A DNA stretch of 64,000 nt. Source: Hormiphora californensis. Its lineage: Eukaryota; Ctenophora; Tentaculata; Cydippida; Pleurobrachiidae. The notes beneath the pieces were generated by a model. The model worked only from the letters and a program-made list of their open reading frames with translations. It did no database searches and was not told where the DNA came from. Location of the stretch: contig CM035357.1 of the NCBI GenBank assembly GCA_020137815.1, positions 3,492,528 to 3,556,527 of the forward strand, read 5' to 3'. Within the stretch, counting starts at the first letter, position 1, and the number at the start of each line of letters is the position of its first letter. Positions 36,728 through 49,500 of the stretch are shown one piece after another. The position numbers were made by a program, and so were the translations under genes.

Positions 36728-39700
36728 TCATGAGTACCCTTTGTGAGGGTCGTATATAACATCATTCCTTGTGTGTTTCCTGGGTGGAGGGGGTGGCAGA
36801 TCTCCGCCAAGACCGGGTATCCCCGAACTGGGCCGTTTCCGGGAGGGAGGTGGAGGTGGGGCGTCATCCTCAACGTCAATGTCAGAGTTTTCATCCGAGT
36901 TGGTCACGTCCACCTGGTGGTGGAAGAGGGTGAGAGGGGTGAGAGAGGGGGGAAGGTGTTAGCTTCTGGTAGGTTATGCTAGCTGACGCTATACTTGTGC
37001 ACCTATTATATGAAGAAGAGGGTGAGAAGGGGTGAGGGGGCACCCCGTGCCTGAACAAAGTTTAACCTCGGATGAAAAAACATTGGAGGAAGAGGGTGAG
37101 AGGAGGGGGGAGGGGTTGGTGGAGGGTGTTAGCTACTGGCAGGGTGGAGGAAAGATAACTATTTCTCTAAGTTCTCTCACCTCATCTATCTACCGGCTAC
37201 CATTACTACATTTTCTCTAAGTTCAAAATTCTCTCACCTCATCTTCATAAAGATCGGCCTTCTCCTCGCTGAGTCGTGTCATGATCCCCATAACTTCTTC
37301 TATGTCATCTGCACTGGTCGGACTCTGGACGGGAGAGGGTGAGATAATTTTAAAGAGAATTTTAGAGAGAATGCTAGAGAGAACTTAAAATACGACAAAT
37401 GTGAGCAGTAGACCGCAAAGTTATTCGTTACAATACCTCAATAAGATGTCCCCACCAGGGCAGAGCGACTTGTTCAAACAGCTCATCCTTTAGGGCATCC
37501 TTGGTGAGAGCGATGGGGAATTTCAGCCTCTTACTGCCAAGACAAAGTAGTGCTCCGGCAATAACATCGGGTGGGTAGTGGAGGGAGAGGGGAGTACAGA
37601 AGGATTCGTTACAATACGTCCATGCCATCTGGAAAATGGTTAGTTGTTATGTTCTAACCCTCCGGGCGGGGCACGGGAAACAGGGTCGAGCAAGGCAAAA
37701 GGTTAGGTGATTTTTTGGTGGTTTGAAAGAAATTGTTCAATTATAGTTTATTTGCCGTGATTAATGTCTACAGCCCAACTGTTTATCCTGAAAACACTCA
37801 GTAATAAACATATGAGCGTCACTCGATTCAAAAAAGCAAGAATTGTAACACGTTGTTTCATGGTTTATTTCTACCTGTACAAGATCGTTTTTCCTTTGTT
37901 TCTCTCCCTTGAACTGTTTCACATATTTCACCAGATACATGTACGGGTGGACAATGTTGAAATCAAACTTGATGGTCTGAAAACATTGAGGATAATTAGA
38001 AGTTGCAAAAAGTAGTCATCATAGCGCTGGAAAGCGCCCGAGGTTCAATTGCTATTCCTACCTAACATAGTCTAGGTTGCATCGGAAACTTCTCGACATG
38101 AAGGTTCTGGAACAGTTTAGACAGAATTCAAGTGTCGAATATCTGGCGTGTCTAGTCTCCACCAGACAACTGTCTAGACTCAATGTCTACTGTCTAGACT
38201 CAATGTCTACTATACCTGAAGGAGCATCTTCTCGTAAAGCAGCATCTCGTCAACGGGAGACAGTCCAAATCCCTTGAACTGATCAGAACTAAGGAGGTTC
38301 TTTGCCGTTCTGACGATATCTTTACTGAGTTTTGGCGTCTCCTCTACCTTGCCCGCGAGAAAGAAACATGCCGCTGCCATTACCCACCTGGAAATATTGG
38401 GGTTAGGGGGATCTTCTATCACAACAGAGATAAGAGTAGTGGAGAAAGAAAGAAACATTTGAAGGAGTGCTAACTCATCGCAAATAATAATTCCAAATAC
38501 CTGTTAAATTTGTCGAACGAATGGTACATGTAAAAGCGATGAAAAAACACGCATCCCGTTGCCATTGTATAGTGGGTCAGTTCCAGTGCTTTAACTGTCG
38601 CCTGGATGAACTTCGCACCTGGGAGATAATATTGGCGTTAGGGCAGGTCGGTAGAACTTCGACAGAATTTAGGGCAGGTCAATTTAGGGCAGGTCTGAAT
38701 TTAGGGCAGGTCAATTTAGGGCAGGTCTGAATTTAGGGCAGGTCTGAATTTAGGGCAGGTCTGAATTTAGGGCAGGTCTGAATACTAAGCATGTGAATGT
38801 GATTCGGGGAAGCTTATTAGCGGTGTGAGACGATACGAGATATAATGGAACATGATTCGGGGAAGCCAATCAGGAGTGTTCGACGATATGAGACACGATT
38901 CGGTGAAGATTTCTATCACTTTCCATCCCTAGACCCTATCCCCCTCTCTTTTCGCTCCGTCTCTCTTTCAATTTCTCTTACTTTCTCTGAGGGAGAAAGA
39001 GAGATACCCTTAACTTTTTGACTGCTGGAAAAGCACGTAGAAATTGTAGATGTAGGCGGCTCTTTTTACCGAGAGAGAAAAGACAATGTTTAGCCATGCG
39101 AAATGCATGGATGATATCTTCTTGACCTCCTGACCACAAGTCCTCCACAACCGCCACCTACTTCCGATCCGGTTTCCCTAGCTAGATCATCGACCTGAAC
39201 GAAACGACCGAGAGTTGCCTACATCTACCTGATGGGAAAGCGGAGGAGCTCAACAGTCTTTCTATCTCGACTCTCGGGTATCTCTCTTTCTCCATGTCTC
39301 TCTTCCTCCCTTCATAGAAAGTGAAAGAGAAAGTGAGAGAAAGGAAGAGAGAGCCCCTACCAATCATAGCTTGGTCGACATGCGCTAGACCAGGATCGAA
39401 CCCGGAACCTAGTGCGTGAGAGGCGAGTGTACTAGCCACTACACCACCGGTATAACCAATAGCTTATATGTATATAGGGATGGAAACCCCATATCCATCG
39501 TCTAACACTCCTGATTGGCTTCCCTGAATCATGTTCCAGAGAGGGGGATAGGGTCTAGGGATGGAAAGCAATAGAAACCTTTACCGAATCGTGTCTCATA
39601 TCGTCTAACACTCCTGATTGGCTTCCCCGAATCATGTTCCATATCTCGTATCGTCTCACACCGCTAATAAGCTTCCCCGAATCACATTCACATGCTTAGT

Positions 39701-40083
39701 ATTCAGACCTGCCCTAAATTGACCTGCCTTAAATTCAGACCTGCCCTAAATTCAGACCTGCCCTAAATTCAGACCTGCCCTAAATTCAGACCTACCCTAA
39801 ATTCAGACCTGCCCTAAATTCAGACCTGCCCTAAATTGACCTGCCCTAAATTCTGTCGAAGTTCTACCGACCTGCCGGCGTTAGATTTGTTTTTTTGGTG
39901 ATAATTGGTGATAATGGAACGTCAAACGAAATAATAGCTCATGTGCTGAAGGGGTAATCACAACTTGAACCAGAACTCACCCTCTTTTCTGTATCGCAGC
40001 TCGGTAAGATAGTCAATACCATCCGCCTGACTAGGAGTTTGCCGGAGCTGCTTTTTATCAAAAACCCATTTCCCCTGTGTCAT
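36728..40083 (-). CDS. CCNK: cyclin K-like transcriptional cyclin
   Basis: The regulatory partner of CDK12/CDK13-type kinases that phosphorylate the RNA polymerase II tail. Seven exons: 40083-39981, 38618-38501, 38387-38216, 37976-37875, 37628-37437, 37324-37238, 36913-36728. They sum to 960 nt, 319 residues, phases compatible. Signatures are an N-terminal WVFDKKQLRQTPSQ, matching the WYWDKKDL-x-x-TPSQ start of cyclin K, then VFFHRFYMYHSF, the cyclin-box core AAACFFLAGKVEETPK and a second cyclin fold (MAWTYCNESFCTPLSLHYPP). The C-terminus is acidic then Pro-rich (DAPPPPPSRKRP) and much shorter than the roughly 300-residue tail of human cyclin K. Cyclin T/L are less likely because of the DKKxLxxTPSQ start. 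Intron 1 contains a foldback transposon. It lies head-to-tail with RPAIN (214 bp gap) and FES/FER. Confidence 0.92.
38642..39876. mobile_element. 1.24-kb foldback transposon with 8-bp target duplication
   Basis: Inverted arms of about 300 bp begin ggcaggtcggtagaacttcg and carry several subterminal copies of gaatttagggcaggtct. The element is flanked by ggcgttag on both sides (38634-38641 and 39877-39884). An 8-bp duplication fits hAT, Merlin or P-like families. The interior contains a tRNA-derived SINE. It lies in intron 1 of cyclin K. Confidence 0.92.
39374..39450 (-). mobile_element. tRNA-derived SINE head inside the foldback
   Basis: On the minus strand, A box TGGTGTAGTGG matches TRGYNNARNGG exactly and B box GTTCGATCC matches GWTCRANNC, about 45 bp apart. 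The cloverleaf does not close well and the sequence continues into a CT/GA-rich body toward 38950, so this is a SINE rather than a tRNA gene. The body 3' end is uncertain. Confidence 0.7.
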
Positions 40084-40296
40084 CGTGCAGCTCTGTGTGT
40101 GTTCGTGGAGAGAGAAATTATGTGCATGTAATATATTATGCAGGAAATAATTAGTCGAATTATCGGATTATGTGCAAGTAAATGTTGCACTATTTATAGA
40201 AACACCGTAGATTTATTAATTCAAATTAAAAATTTCGGAATATGTATAAACATTGGGACACATTGGATAATATTATTATTACACTACTTTTATTAT

Positions 40297-40915
40297 TTAG
40301 ATGATTCTGTAGAAAAATCTACAAAAATTACACTGCATCGTCATCAGAGAGTTCAGTTCATCGTCATCTTCAATAAGAAACATTGGAAGACATCCACAGT
40401 TATTGGAGTGGAGATCTGTAGCAAGAGGTTAGAGTTCCTGATATCTGATCGGCACTGAATCGAGAGGTATTATCCACCACCATCTCACATCCCCCACATG
40501 AAATGCGATCTGGTTGGACGATCAGGTTGTGTTTCTGGCAAATGGGACAAATTACAGAAGTTGTTACGTGATCCATGGCAGCCTGTTCAAAGTATCTCGT
40601 GCCAGAGTCTATTTCTCCCAACTCAAACAAGATTTCCTGCTGTATTTCACCGAGAATTTGTTCGATTTCTTCGTCTGTTTCAAATTCGTCCTCTCGAAAA
40701 CCGAGACGTCTTCGGAGGGCCAAAAACTCTGCATGAAGCAACTCCTTAACAGAATCCTCATCAATGGCTATGTCACGGAAGCGGTTAATAATGGATTGGC
40801 GTCTCATTCGTATTTCTGTGCGACATTTGTCTTTTAGTGCGGTTCGCCAATTCGGACTTCGGGCTTTGTACATTGCAGATCGGCCATTCTGGCGGTTCGG
40901 GGAGCAGTCCATCAT
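40297..40915 (-). CDS. RPAIN: RPA-interacting protein
   Basis: RPAIN binds replication protein A and carries it into the nucleus. Exon 1 (40915-40456) encodes MMDCSPNRQNGRSAMYKARS, followed by WRTALKDKCRTEIRMRRQSI, the conserved basic N-terminal RPA-binding region. An acidic middle (DEEIEQILGEIQQEIL) and the first zinc ligands CPICQK and CGGC follow. A 40-nt intron (40455-40416) joins it in frame to 40415-40297, giving HSNNCGC..P.F and QCNFC, the remaining zinc ligands, then a stop. The result is 192 residues against about 219 in human. The intron is very short and its donor (gtgccg) is weak. Without splicing the frame stops soon after, losing half the zinc module, so the spliced form is preferred. 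Two in-frame Met lie further upstream; the MMDCSP start is chosen because conservation begins there. Confidence 0.88.
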
Positions 40916-41118
40916 ACTGAAGGGCAAATTGTTACGAAAAAAAGTTGGCAAATGATTGTTTAAAGGGGCACAACTACACACAAACAATTGGCAAACGCTA
41001 CTGGCCCCCGCAGCGCGGGATATTTTTTATTATTATTAAATCTATATAATTTACACAATTTAATTGTATAAATAAGCCCCTTTTTTGTGGGCAAATACGG
41101 GTTACCGATAGATATTAA

Positions 41119-41830
41119 AATTCATTGAAGATACCCATTATGAAAAGTCTATCACCCCCCTCCGTACCCGGAATTGCCTCCAGATTCGAGTCCCTCAACT
41201 CCTTCAACGTTTGGTGGAGTCTCCTCCTCTCACTTCTCTCTGCGAAGGACATATCCCTTGCAAGATAACACAGCAGTACGATTCTAACTGTTTTAGCTGC
41301 TTTGCCTTCTGGAGAAGGCTTAGCAGCATTTCCCTACTCTGTAGCTTCACAATCACTGGTCTCTCCCTTCCTCCCCGTTTCAAACCCACCCTTCTAGCTT
41401 CTATGGTCGTTCTCGCCTAGCTCAGCAAAAACATTTTCCACTTCACCCTTTAACACAGATTCATTTTCATCCTCACATTCCGGTAGACCAACACCATCTA
41501 TTTTCGATCTGTCTGGGCCGGTATCAACTGGCTGTGCGACCTTTTCCACGGCTTTCTGGATCTTTTTCGATGCAAACGCAGTCTTACAATTCTGTGTGAC
41601 GACTGCAGAGAAAGTACGCAAATCTTTCTGTACCGTCTCGGTAACCGATTCAGTTGCTCGCCCTGAAGCTCAATAACCTGCTCTTGTAACTTGACAGTTC
41701 TTCTCAAAAGATCATCACACTCCACTTTCAACTTCTCCTCCTGCTCCTGCAACCGAGAGATTTTCTCAACAGTTCATCTCGCTCCTCTTTGAGTTCATCT
41801 TGCTCCTCTTTGAGTATCATCTCAGGATTT
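41119..41830 (-). pseudogene. LINE ORF1-like protein (coiled coil + RRM), frameshifted
   Basis: Read on the minus strand across three frames: a Glu/Lys-rich coiled coil (QEQEEKLKVECDDLLRR), an acidic linker, then VGLKRGGRERPVIVKLQS, LLQKAKQLKQLESY and SFAERSERRRLHQTLKELRD. The last three match the L1 ORF1p RNA-binding core: RP-x-x-VKF, the A-R-x-LK helix, and D-x-S-x-x-x-R-x-x-R-x-x-L-x-x-x-LK. Frameshifts near 41655, 41400 and 41230 kill it. No reverse transcriptase lies beside it. Confidence 0.6.
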
Positions 41831-42439
41831 CTCGGCAAAGATATGACGCTCAAAGTGTTTTAGAACAATAAACGTTGCAAAGCTCATTTCTTCCAATCAG
41901 TTGCTTTAGCTCATATTTCGTGTGTACAGAGTTGATTTTAACTGATGAGGTATTTCAGCATCGTTGAAATCTGGACTGCTCCTCACTTTTTTAAGACATG
42001 CCAGCGACAGAGCTCTCTCCACTTTTGGCCAGCGTCAGAATCCTCTTACAGCAAAGTCCATTCTCGTTGTTCGTCTCCATTATCTTACGTTCTGCCCTTT
42101 GGGGCCGTTACATCGCCATGTTGCTGAAACTCAAATTAATTTGTTTAAAGTAGTGTTGAAAAGTTTGAAGCGCGGGATAAGGCAGTGCTTTTCAACACAA
42201 ACAACCAAAACTTGCCGTTTTGTGAAAATTCACGGGCGCGATTATAATCTGGGTGCCTTGCAGCCTGTTTACAGGTGCGCGCTACCAAAAGAGTACACTT
42301 AGTACGACTTTTTTCAAACGGCTATAGCCACGCAACCACATGGCCAATTTGAGTAAACTAAACGTTGTCTGTTAGAGAATCGATAGCCCTAAACGATAAC
42401 CCCAACGGATAGCCCTAACCCGTCGCGCGTGCTAAAACT

Positions 42440-42665
42440 ACGAATTGTTAGCCAGGGACGTCGCTGGGCCTTCGGCCCAGCGCGTACCTGTGCGTCCAGG
42501 GGCCTTGGGCGGTAGCCCGGGTCAGGGGGAGTGGGGGGTGACCCCCCCACAGCAGGGTCCAGGCGCAGCCCCGGCGGGGGTGTAGGGGGCAAGCCCCCGT
42601 AAGCAGGGTCCAGGGGCTGCAAGCCCCGGTGGGGGTCGAGGGGGCGAAGCCCCCGGAAAATTTTG
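42440..42665. repeat. GC-rich stretch of gggggc-gcccccc hairpins
   Basis: Successive imperfect palindromes such as gggggcaagcccccgt and gggggcgaagcccccg alternate with gcagggtccagg. The nearby open frames are compositional. The region 42670-43180 holds nothing further that I can support. Confidence 0.7.
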
Positions 42666-43177
42666 ACTTTTTTCGCGATGATTTTAACAATCAAGAGCGG
42701 TAGAAAAGTGGAAACAAGAAAGCACAACAGAAAGACGAAACGTGAAACAAAGCGTTTTTTGCAAACCGAATGAACATGAACAACGCGCAAACTTTAAAGA
42801 ATATTGCGCGGTTGTTGTTTAGCGCGTGAACTGCGCGTCACAATCTCGCGCGAAGACCCCTGTTTCAAGTAAAAAGGAGGACCGCGCCTGAACGGATTTG
42901 CAGTGAACAGCGGGCCGATGTGACAACATTTCACTTCTCGTTCTTTACTTGCTGTGATGTTGTCTGTCTTGCATTGTGTGACCCTATCTCCCCACGCCAT
43001 CTCGGTCACGCTAGGATTGTTTCTAATGACAATGAGTCATAAACCAGCAATTATAACACATTGTGCTGCCTGTTCACGAGATTTATTTAAATTAGTTAAC
43101 AACTTTTAACAACCCGTTAACCAACTAATCTGCTTCAGTAGCTGCGACTTGATATGTTCTCCATTCTCCGTTCTCTT

Positions 43178-44322
43178 GTCCAGAATAATTGCCCACTAGC
43201 TGTTCCCGACCTCATGCTTCATCACAGATGGCAAGATTGGGGAACCTTTGATCCGAAATCCGCCGCTGCTATTCCTTGATCCTCTACAGTAGCTCTCACA
43301 ACAGACAAATTATTTCAAGGTACAGTTGAAGCTAAATAACTAACATACCATCAACTGCGGTAGTTCATGATTATACATTTACATCCAATAACTTTCCCCC
43401 AAAGTTTTACTAAATCCTATTTCAATTCAGGTAAACATTGCGACGCCTGTTATACTGGAATGTTTCACCGTGTGTGATGCCATGATCCCGATCGAGCACT
43501 GTTGGTGGAACGTGAACAAGTCCTGTGGATAAAGAACGTTATAAAGATCATTATTAGATCACAGAGGAGAGTTCTTTCCTAGCCTCGCAAGTGGCAAGCC
43601 CGATCTGAACCCCCTCACATATCTCTGTATACTTCCTAGCAGTCCATCACTTTCATTTTCCAACTCTAACTGAATAAGAACAATTGACTGTGTCTCGATG
43701 AGGTGTTTTATTGATTAAAGAATGATCTTGTGTAATTATTTTCAAATGTAATGAATTGCTGTGTTTACATCAATTAAAAAGGACATATTCCAGGCATGAC
43801 TTTCTTAATTCTTTCCCACTATAAGTAACTCTTCCCTGCTTCCCAAATCCCATATTTCTCTGTTCCCTATCTCACTGTTCCCTATCTTTTTCGATTGCTC
43901 GCTATCTCCCTGTCTCTCCCCCTCTCTCCATCTCTCTCCCCTTTCTTATCGCCTTGAATATGTCCTTAACGTGTTAAACATAACGGTATATTAGTGATAT
44001 GCTTTACCGGCTCCTTTGCACATCTATGAGCATTATAGATGAGTGCGCGCAAGCTTGTAGCAATCCTACGCGCAGTGGCCACAAGCACTGCGGGAAGGTG
44101 ACTGGAGAGGTGGCACCGCGCGTTACAGCAATGCGGGGTACGATAGTGTGTCATTTGCCAAATGTGTGGTAAACTGAGTTGGGCACCGTGACATAATGAA
44201 AGTTGATTTTACCTCTCAGTGGAGACTGCGAACTAACACTGTCCCCTATTCTCTAGGTTTTGAAAAGATTTCCCACCACTGGAGTGACTGAATGCTACGT
44301 CTGCTATTCCTAGTTCCGCCAT
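43178..44322 (-). CDS. possible small three-exon gene, unrecognised
   Basis: Three open segments on the minus strand look exon-like. The first starts MAELGIADVAFSHSSGGKSF near 44320. The second is about 43521-43437 after a tccacag acceptor (GLVHVPPTVLDRDHGI). The third is about 43290-43240 (VEDQGIAAADFGSKVPQS) with another open stretch to 43140. Segments one and three share a GIA-A-F core and similar DNA, which hints at duplication. Phases do not join cleanly with canonical sites, so the structure is unproven. No family recognised. Confidence 0.25.
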
Positions 44323-44726
44323 CTTCAAGAGACAATCTGCAGAATTAGGGGATTGTAATAATATCAAATAGGTTGTACGAGAGACTGAAGGAGGTGTGGG
44401 AGGGAATTTTGTTGTGTTGGAGTTCTATTTGATAATTTCACCACCTCATACACGTGTCATTATAACGACACACGTAACTACCCGGGGGAATCAGGAATGG
44501 GCGGGTAGTTACGTGTTTCTCGAGCGTTGCTACAGGGCTTGTTGGGTACGGAGGAACTCACCGGATGTATTGTAGAAATGTGTGGTAGTCAGATAGATCC
44601 ATGAGAGTAATTCGTGTTGTGATCCACCAACTGGATATCATCGTAGTATCATCTGAAAGATGGCAGGAGGACCACCCTGCTCAGACATATCAGCCAATGC
44701 AATGTCGTGGCTACGGGCCTCTAACA

Positions 44727-44816
44727 GCCGAGGTTATGGCAGGGCAGGTCACGGCTATTTCTACGTTTAGACTACGGGATTTCCCGTATTACACTATGCG
44801 ATCGTAACCTCGGCTG
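44727..44816. repeat. short foldback
   Basis: Inverted arms acagccgaggtta and taacctcggctgt surround a smaller palindrome (tacgggatttcccgta). It lies just outside the left copy of the 1.07-kb inverted repeat. Confidence 0.7.
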
Positions 44817-44823
44817 TGAGAGG

Positions 44824-45890
44824 TTGGCACAAGGACTAATGATAGTCCCCCCGTAGTTGGTTAGTTGGTAGAGGGTGAAAGAGATGTACAAGGAAACACA
44901 TAGAAAGAGATATATATATATATATTGAAAAGAGTGAGACTGGCGGTTGAGGGAAGGATGGGACAGTAATAGAGGTTTAAAGAGGTAGGATATAGGTGGC
45001 AGAATATGTTTGTCTTGCCTGTTACAGCCGGGTGTGGATGATATTCTCTCTCGACTGTCTCTCTGTAGTCTGTATACACACAACAGCCAGTGGTCCAGAA
45101 TGCCCGCTTACAGTTAGTTGCAGTTCCCTAGGAGAACGTGGGGGTTAGGGGTGGGCTATTGAATTCTACGCCCAAAAAAAAATATATATACAGTGTGTCA
45201 ATGTATTGTAAATTTAATACGCAGATCAATTTTGGAGGGATGAGGGGTATCAATTCAGCGGAGCAGCACAACACAACTCTTTGACAAACTTACAGTTGCT
45301 ATGTGCTTGGGTGCCATGGTCCGTTGTTTTATATGTGTTCTATTTGATATGTTGTTTGTGTGTTTCGGTGTTGACATGATGTTGTAGATCAGTAATGCTA
45401 TGAGCGTAATGGAAGTGATGTGTTAAATGGTGGGATTAACGTTAAATGGTCCTGGTAATGGGGGTACAGTCGGACCCCGATTTAACAGCACCCTCGGAGG
45501 AAATGGTTTTGTCTGCTAAATGGGGGTGTCCGCCAAATCGGTGTCTGTCAAATAGGGTCCGAATGTATTGGGTTTGACAAATGTAAATACACGGGGAGAC
45601 TTAAAATGCATGGGTATATAAAGATTGTTAAAAATATAGTGTTTGATGGAATGTAGGTCGGATGGGGGAGGGCTACAGACATCTCTGATGTGTTTGTAGT
45701 GGGGTCCTGTGATTGTAACACCAGAAAGACAGAAACTATACCATGCACTGGTACCCCGCAACACGTTATACCTCCACTGAAAGCAGGCCACTCATTCAGC
45801 TAGCTGCCACCAACTAGAGGTAACCTTGCAGTGCGTCTGGAGATAGGGGGCCAGCCATCAACACGAGGAGTAGAGGATCGGGGGGGGGGG
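44824..45890. repeat. 1.07-kb inverted repeat, left copy
   Basis: This is the reverse complement of 62872-63918 over essentially its whole length. Shared landmarks in the same order include ttggcacaag, gagggtgaaag, atgtttgtcttgcctgttac, a TA-flanked MITE, and the G-run beside gtagaggatcg. By eye the copies differ by scattered substitutions and small indels. No protein domain is recognised inside. The two copies bracket 17 kb holding three genes. No target duplication is visible at the outer ends. Confidence 0.9.
45467..45565. mobile_element. TA-flanked MITE, GTCGGACCCCGATTT family
   Basis: It begins cagtcggaccccgattta after TA and ends tagggtccgaatg before TA. It sits in the left copy of the 1.07-kb inverted repeat and is matched at the same place in the right copy (63202-63301). 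Confidence 0.8.
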
Positions 45891-46519
45891 GTGCTAGGAA
45901 GTGCTGCCCGATGCTTTAGTGAACTGAGGGAGATAGATAGGCCGTGTTAGGGTATTGCAGATTACTCCATCAAATCACTGTTTCATACAGTTAATTTAAT
46001 GCTGTGTATCACACACATACAGGTACAACCGCCTGGCGTTATAAAAAATACCCCCCAAGTCTACTTTAGTTCCAGATATCGCGGAGTGCTAAAATTCAGT
46101 ACAGTTAAAGACAAATAAAAACTTGATCAGAATTTTTCCAGCACGGCAATAATTCACAGTTGCTATGGTAACTGAAGTGGTAACTATCCGGACTGACTGG
46201 TTAAAATTCATTCGAAAATACGAACATACTTCCACCTTAAAGCAAGAGTGGAACGCCGTGTTTTCTCACAAAAGAAGATAATGGATAAACGTTGAGTATT
46301 ATCAAGACCATTGCTATGGTATCGAACATTTATAAGTCTGTATCGTTCATTAGTTATAATGATGTAAAAACTAATATGTTCATTATTGTAACTTCATCCA
46401 AATTAATCTGCAGAGGTTGCAAAATCATGAAAACTACACACCTGAAGAAGGACCGAGAATTATCATCGTCATCATCATTATTGTTCTATCGATCGCCACG
46501 TTGGTAGTGGACTGTGGTA

Positions 46520-49500
46520 CTAGGTCTTGTTGCTGGAATAATGGAAAGCGTGGAAGAGTATGCGATCTGTTAATTGATTATACCACCCGTGCTGGGATCG
46601 TCTTTGCTTACCCAGTTCCTCTCTCACGCAGGGCCATGCGCTTAGTGTGGTGCATGATAATTTTAACCCACTTTGGCTCTTTCTAGATGAGCTAGTACGA
46701 TTAACTATAGTGCTGAGAAACTTCACATAGACCCCTATTACATACAGACATTGAGAATGGCAAGTAGCTAGCTCATTCTTATTTAATTTTTTATGATGCC
46801 AACAACATACCTTAAAGAACCATTCAGTCATGTGAGTATACCACTTCGACACTGCTATTCCAGCCTCCGTTAGTCCCCCTTTGGCATAGGCAACCTTTGC
46901 CAACTTTAGAACACCCTTAACTGAAGATGGAAATTTACAAATCAGATTCTCTGGAAACTTGGTGATCAGTAGCAGTGGTCACTGGTCATCCGACATAATT
47001 GCCATATCTCGACGTGAATTCTCGTGGCATTCGACAAGAATTAGCAGGCGTTCAGATGCTGTGCTATGTTACAACATGTGAAAGCCTGCCAGCACCCAAG
47101 ATGCACGTGCATCTGAACGCCTGCTAATTCTTGTCAAATTCCACGAGAATTCACGTCGAGATATGGCAATTATGTCGGATGACCACTGTAAGTAATTGCC
47201 AAATGGACATTATGGTCGAGCTATTCACAACTGTATAGTAAAAAGGATTGGAATTGGATCCAAAACAAATCATAAAAATGTTTGTGAACTCAAGACAGTT
47301 TAGACGTTCTAGTTGTGAGTAGTGCGGCGGCAGATCTCCAAAAAATGTTTAATACTCCCCTGCCAAGAAGGGACGCAGAGTGTACATAGTGCACCCTACG
47401 AAGTACGCTGTGTTTAGATTGTATTGCGTGAATAATATGAATGTATATATACATATATACACGTATATAACTTACACATCAGCATCTGGTTAGCTTGGAT
47501 TTCATTGGCCTTGTTCATTTCGTCTACCACCTCTTCTGAAAAATTCCAATATCATAATAATGATATGTGTCCTATACATATCTACATTTAACCCTTTGGA
47601 GACGATAAGCCCCCTGTCGACAGAATTCTCTAAAACTTTCTGGAGACACTCACTTTGAACCTACTTGAACGCAGGAAAAAGAATTTTGGTTCTACCACCT
47701 GTATTTCTATTGGGTCACCTGTGACCCAATCGTCCCCTAACGCTAAAATAGGAATTGAGATTTTGCCGCTATTTTGCCCCATAACTCGAAAACCGTTCAA
47801 TTTAGACCCTATGTTTGTTCATAACACTTATATAAACCCGGCCATTCTGCACAGTTTGCACACCCTATGGGCCTCTCTATCTCATCTGTAGCCGATTTTA
47901 GAATTTCAAAATTGGCCGAGATGAAAAATTTTCTGAAGGAGCACGGATCTCAAAATTTTTTTCATCGACTCCCTAAGATGTTGAGATAACAATGATGGAG
48001 TCGGTTAGTCGCTAGCAAATGTTTAAAAAATGCCGTTTTAGACTTTTATCGGGGGCCATTCCTTTAGAAATGCTCGTAAAATGCAAATTCCTGTTTTAGC
48101 ATTAGGGGACGATTGGGTCACAGGTGACCCAGCACTTTGAAGGCCTCTGAGAGGCACAAAATTTGGAATATCACCCTGAAACTTTACCCCGGGGTAAAAT
48201 ACACACTTTTCTTGCATTTTCCAAGTCCATTTTAAGTATACTCGTACCAATTTTGAGATATGGCCATTAAACTACCCATTTTGCCTACCAAATGCACTGT
48301 TTTAGCCCTGTTTTCCAAAGTCGACAACTTCAGAGGCTCAAAACGACCTCAAAATGCTAGAAAAATGTATGTTTCAACCCTGGAAACGATTTAAAACTTT
48401 CAAGTATGGTCTAGAAAGACGCTATACGGGTTCAAAGTTGTGGGTCACCTATGACCCAATCGTCTCCAAAGGGTTAAAGATAACTGTGACCGTTATTAGT
48501 GGCTTACCTCTTATATCCCACATCTTCTTCTTGGATGCGTTTATTAGCTCCCGCACCGTTGCAGAGGTCCATCGTTGCTCTGAAATAAATTATGCAATGA
48601 AGAAATTGTAGTATTGAAAGGGAGAGTATGTCGGTCTTCTTTTCACCCAGAAGTTTAATTTCAGTCACTCTCATATTTCGGCCCATTATTTATATTGGGA
48701 CTCATTAATCATTTGAGCAATCCAAAGTATACGACCTCAGGGAAAAAAATTTCCCACCCGAATGAACGTTGAATGAACGCAAAAACGGGGCTGATGGCTG
48801 ATACTCGATGTATTACTATATTATATTCCAACTAGCGCACCCATTGGGTGCGCCTCAAGTAAGGGCTTTTTGATAACCCACCCGGCTTCGCCGGGTGGTT
48901 CTTTTTGCCCCTTTCAACGGTTGCCATGGCAACTGAATTGGTAACTATGGGGAATGGCCTGTTAAAAGTCATTCGAAATATTAAGAAACTTCCACTGGAA
49001 CTTCAGAAAGTGTGAATAACAGCTTTACAGCTTTCGTCATATGAAGTGTTTTATGAAGGAGCACTGTCGCTTAGATACCGCTGAACGAACGGCCACCACT
49101 TCGACGTTCATCTCCAAATTATAATAGAGATTCCCTTACACACAGTTGTGTGCAAATTGTACACATATCCACGCGTTAAAATTGGGAGGATGTTACGATT
49201 GATGGGCAAGGTTATTGTTGTGTGGTGTGTTCCTGCTTAGTCGGTGCTATAGTGATCTACTAATGAACTGCACGTGGACATGGAACGAGGTTGAACTTGA
49301 ATGAAGTGAACGAAGCCAGTCGAAATATCATGCCGTAGGTCATAATAAGTACATACCAATAGGCAGGTTTACTTCTTTACGTTTGTTCTTCTTCTGTTGT
49401 TTTTTGGGTGGCTCTGCTGCCTCCAAATCGTCCTCGCTGCTCCTGGCCCTATCCACCTCATTTTCCCGATCCCGAGTGTTCCTATCCATATTGACCTGGA

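Noticed and set aside
39374-39450. Functional tRNA gene
   Set aside because: A and B boxes are good, but stems do not close and it lies in a SINE-like body inside a foldback element.
41964-42302. 112-residue plus-strand open frame
   Set aside because: No family resemblance, overlaps the end of LINE remnant sequence, and part of it is repeated DNA also seen near 52590.
42389-42790. Pro/Gly-rich minus-strand protein
   Set aside because: Composition of the GC-rich hairpin repeat; no motif.
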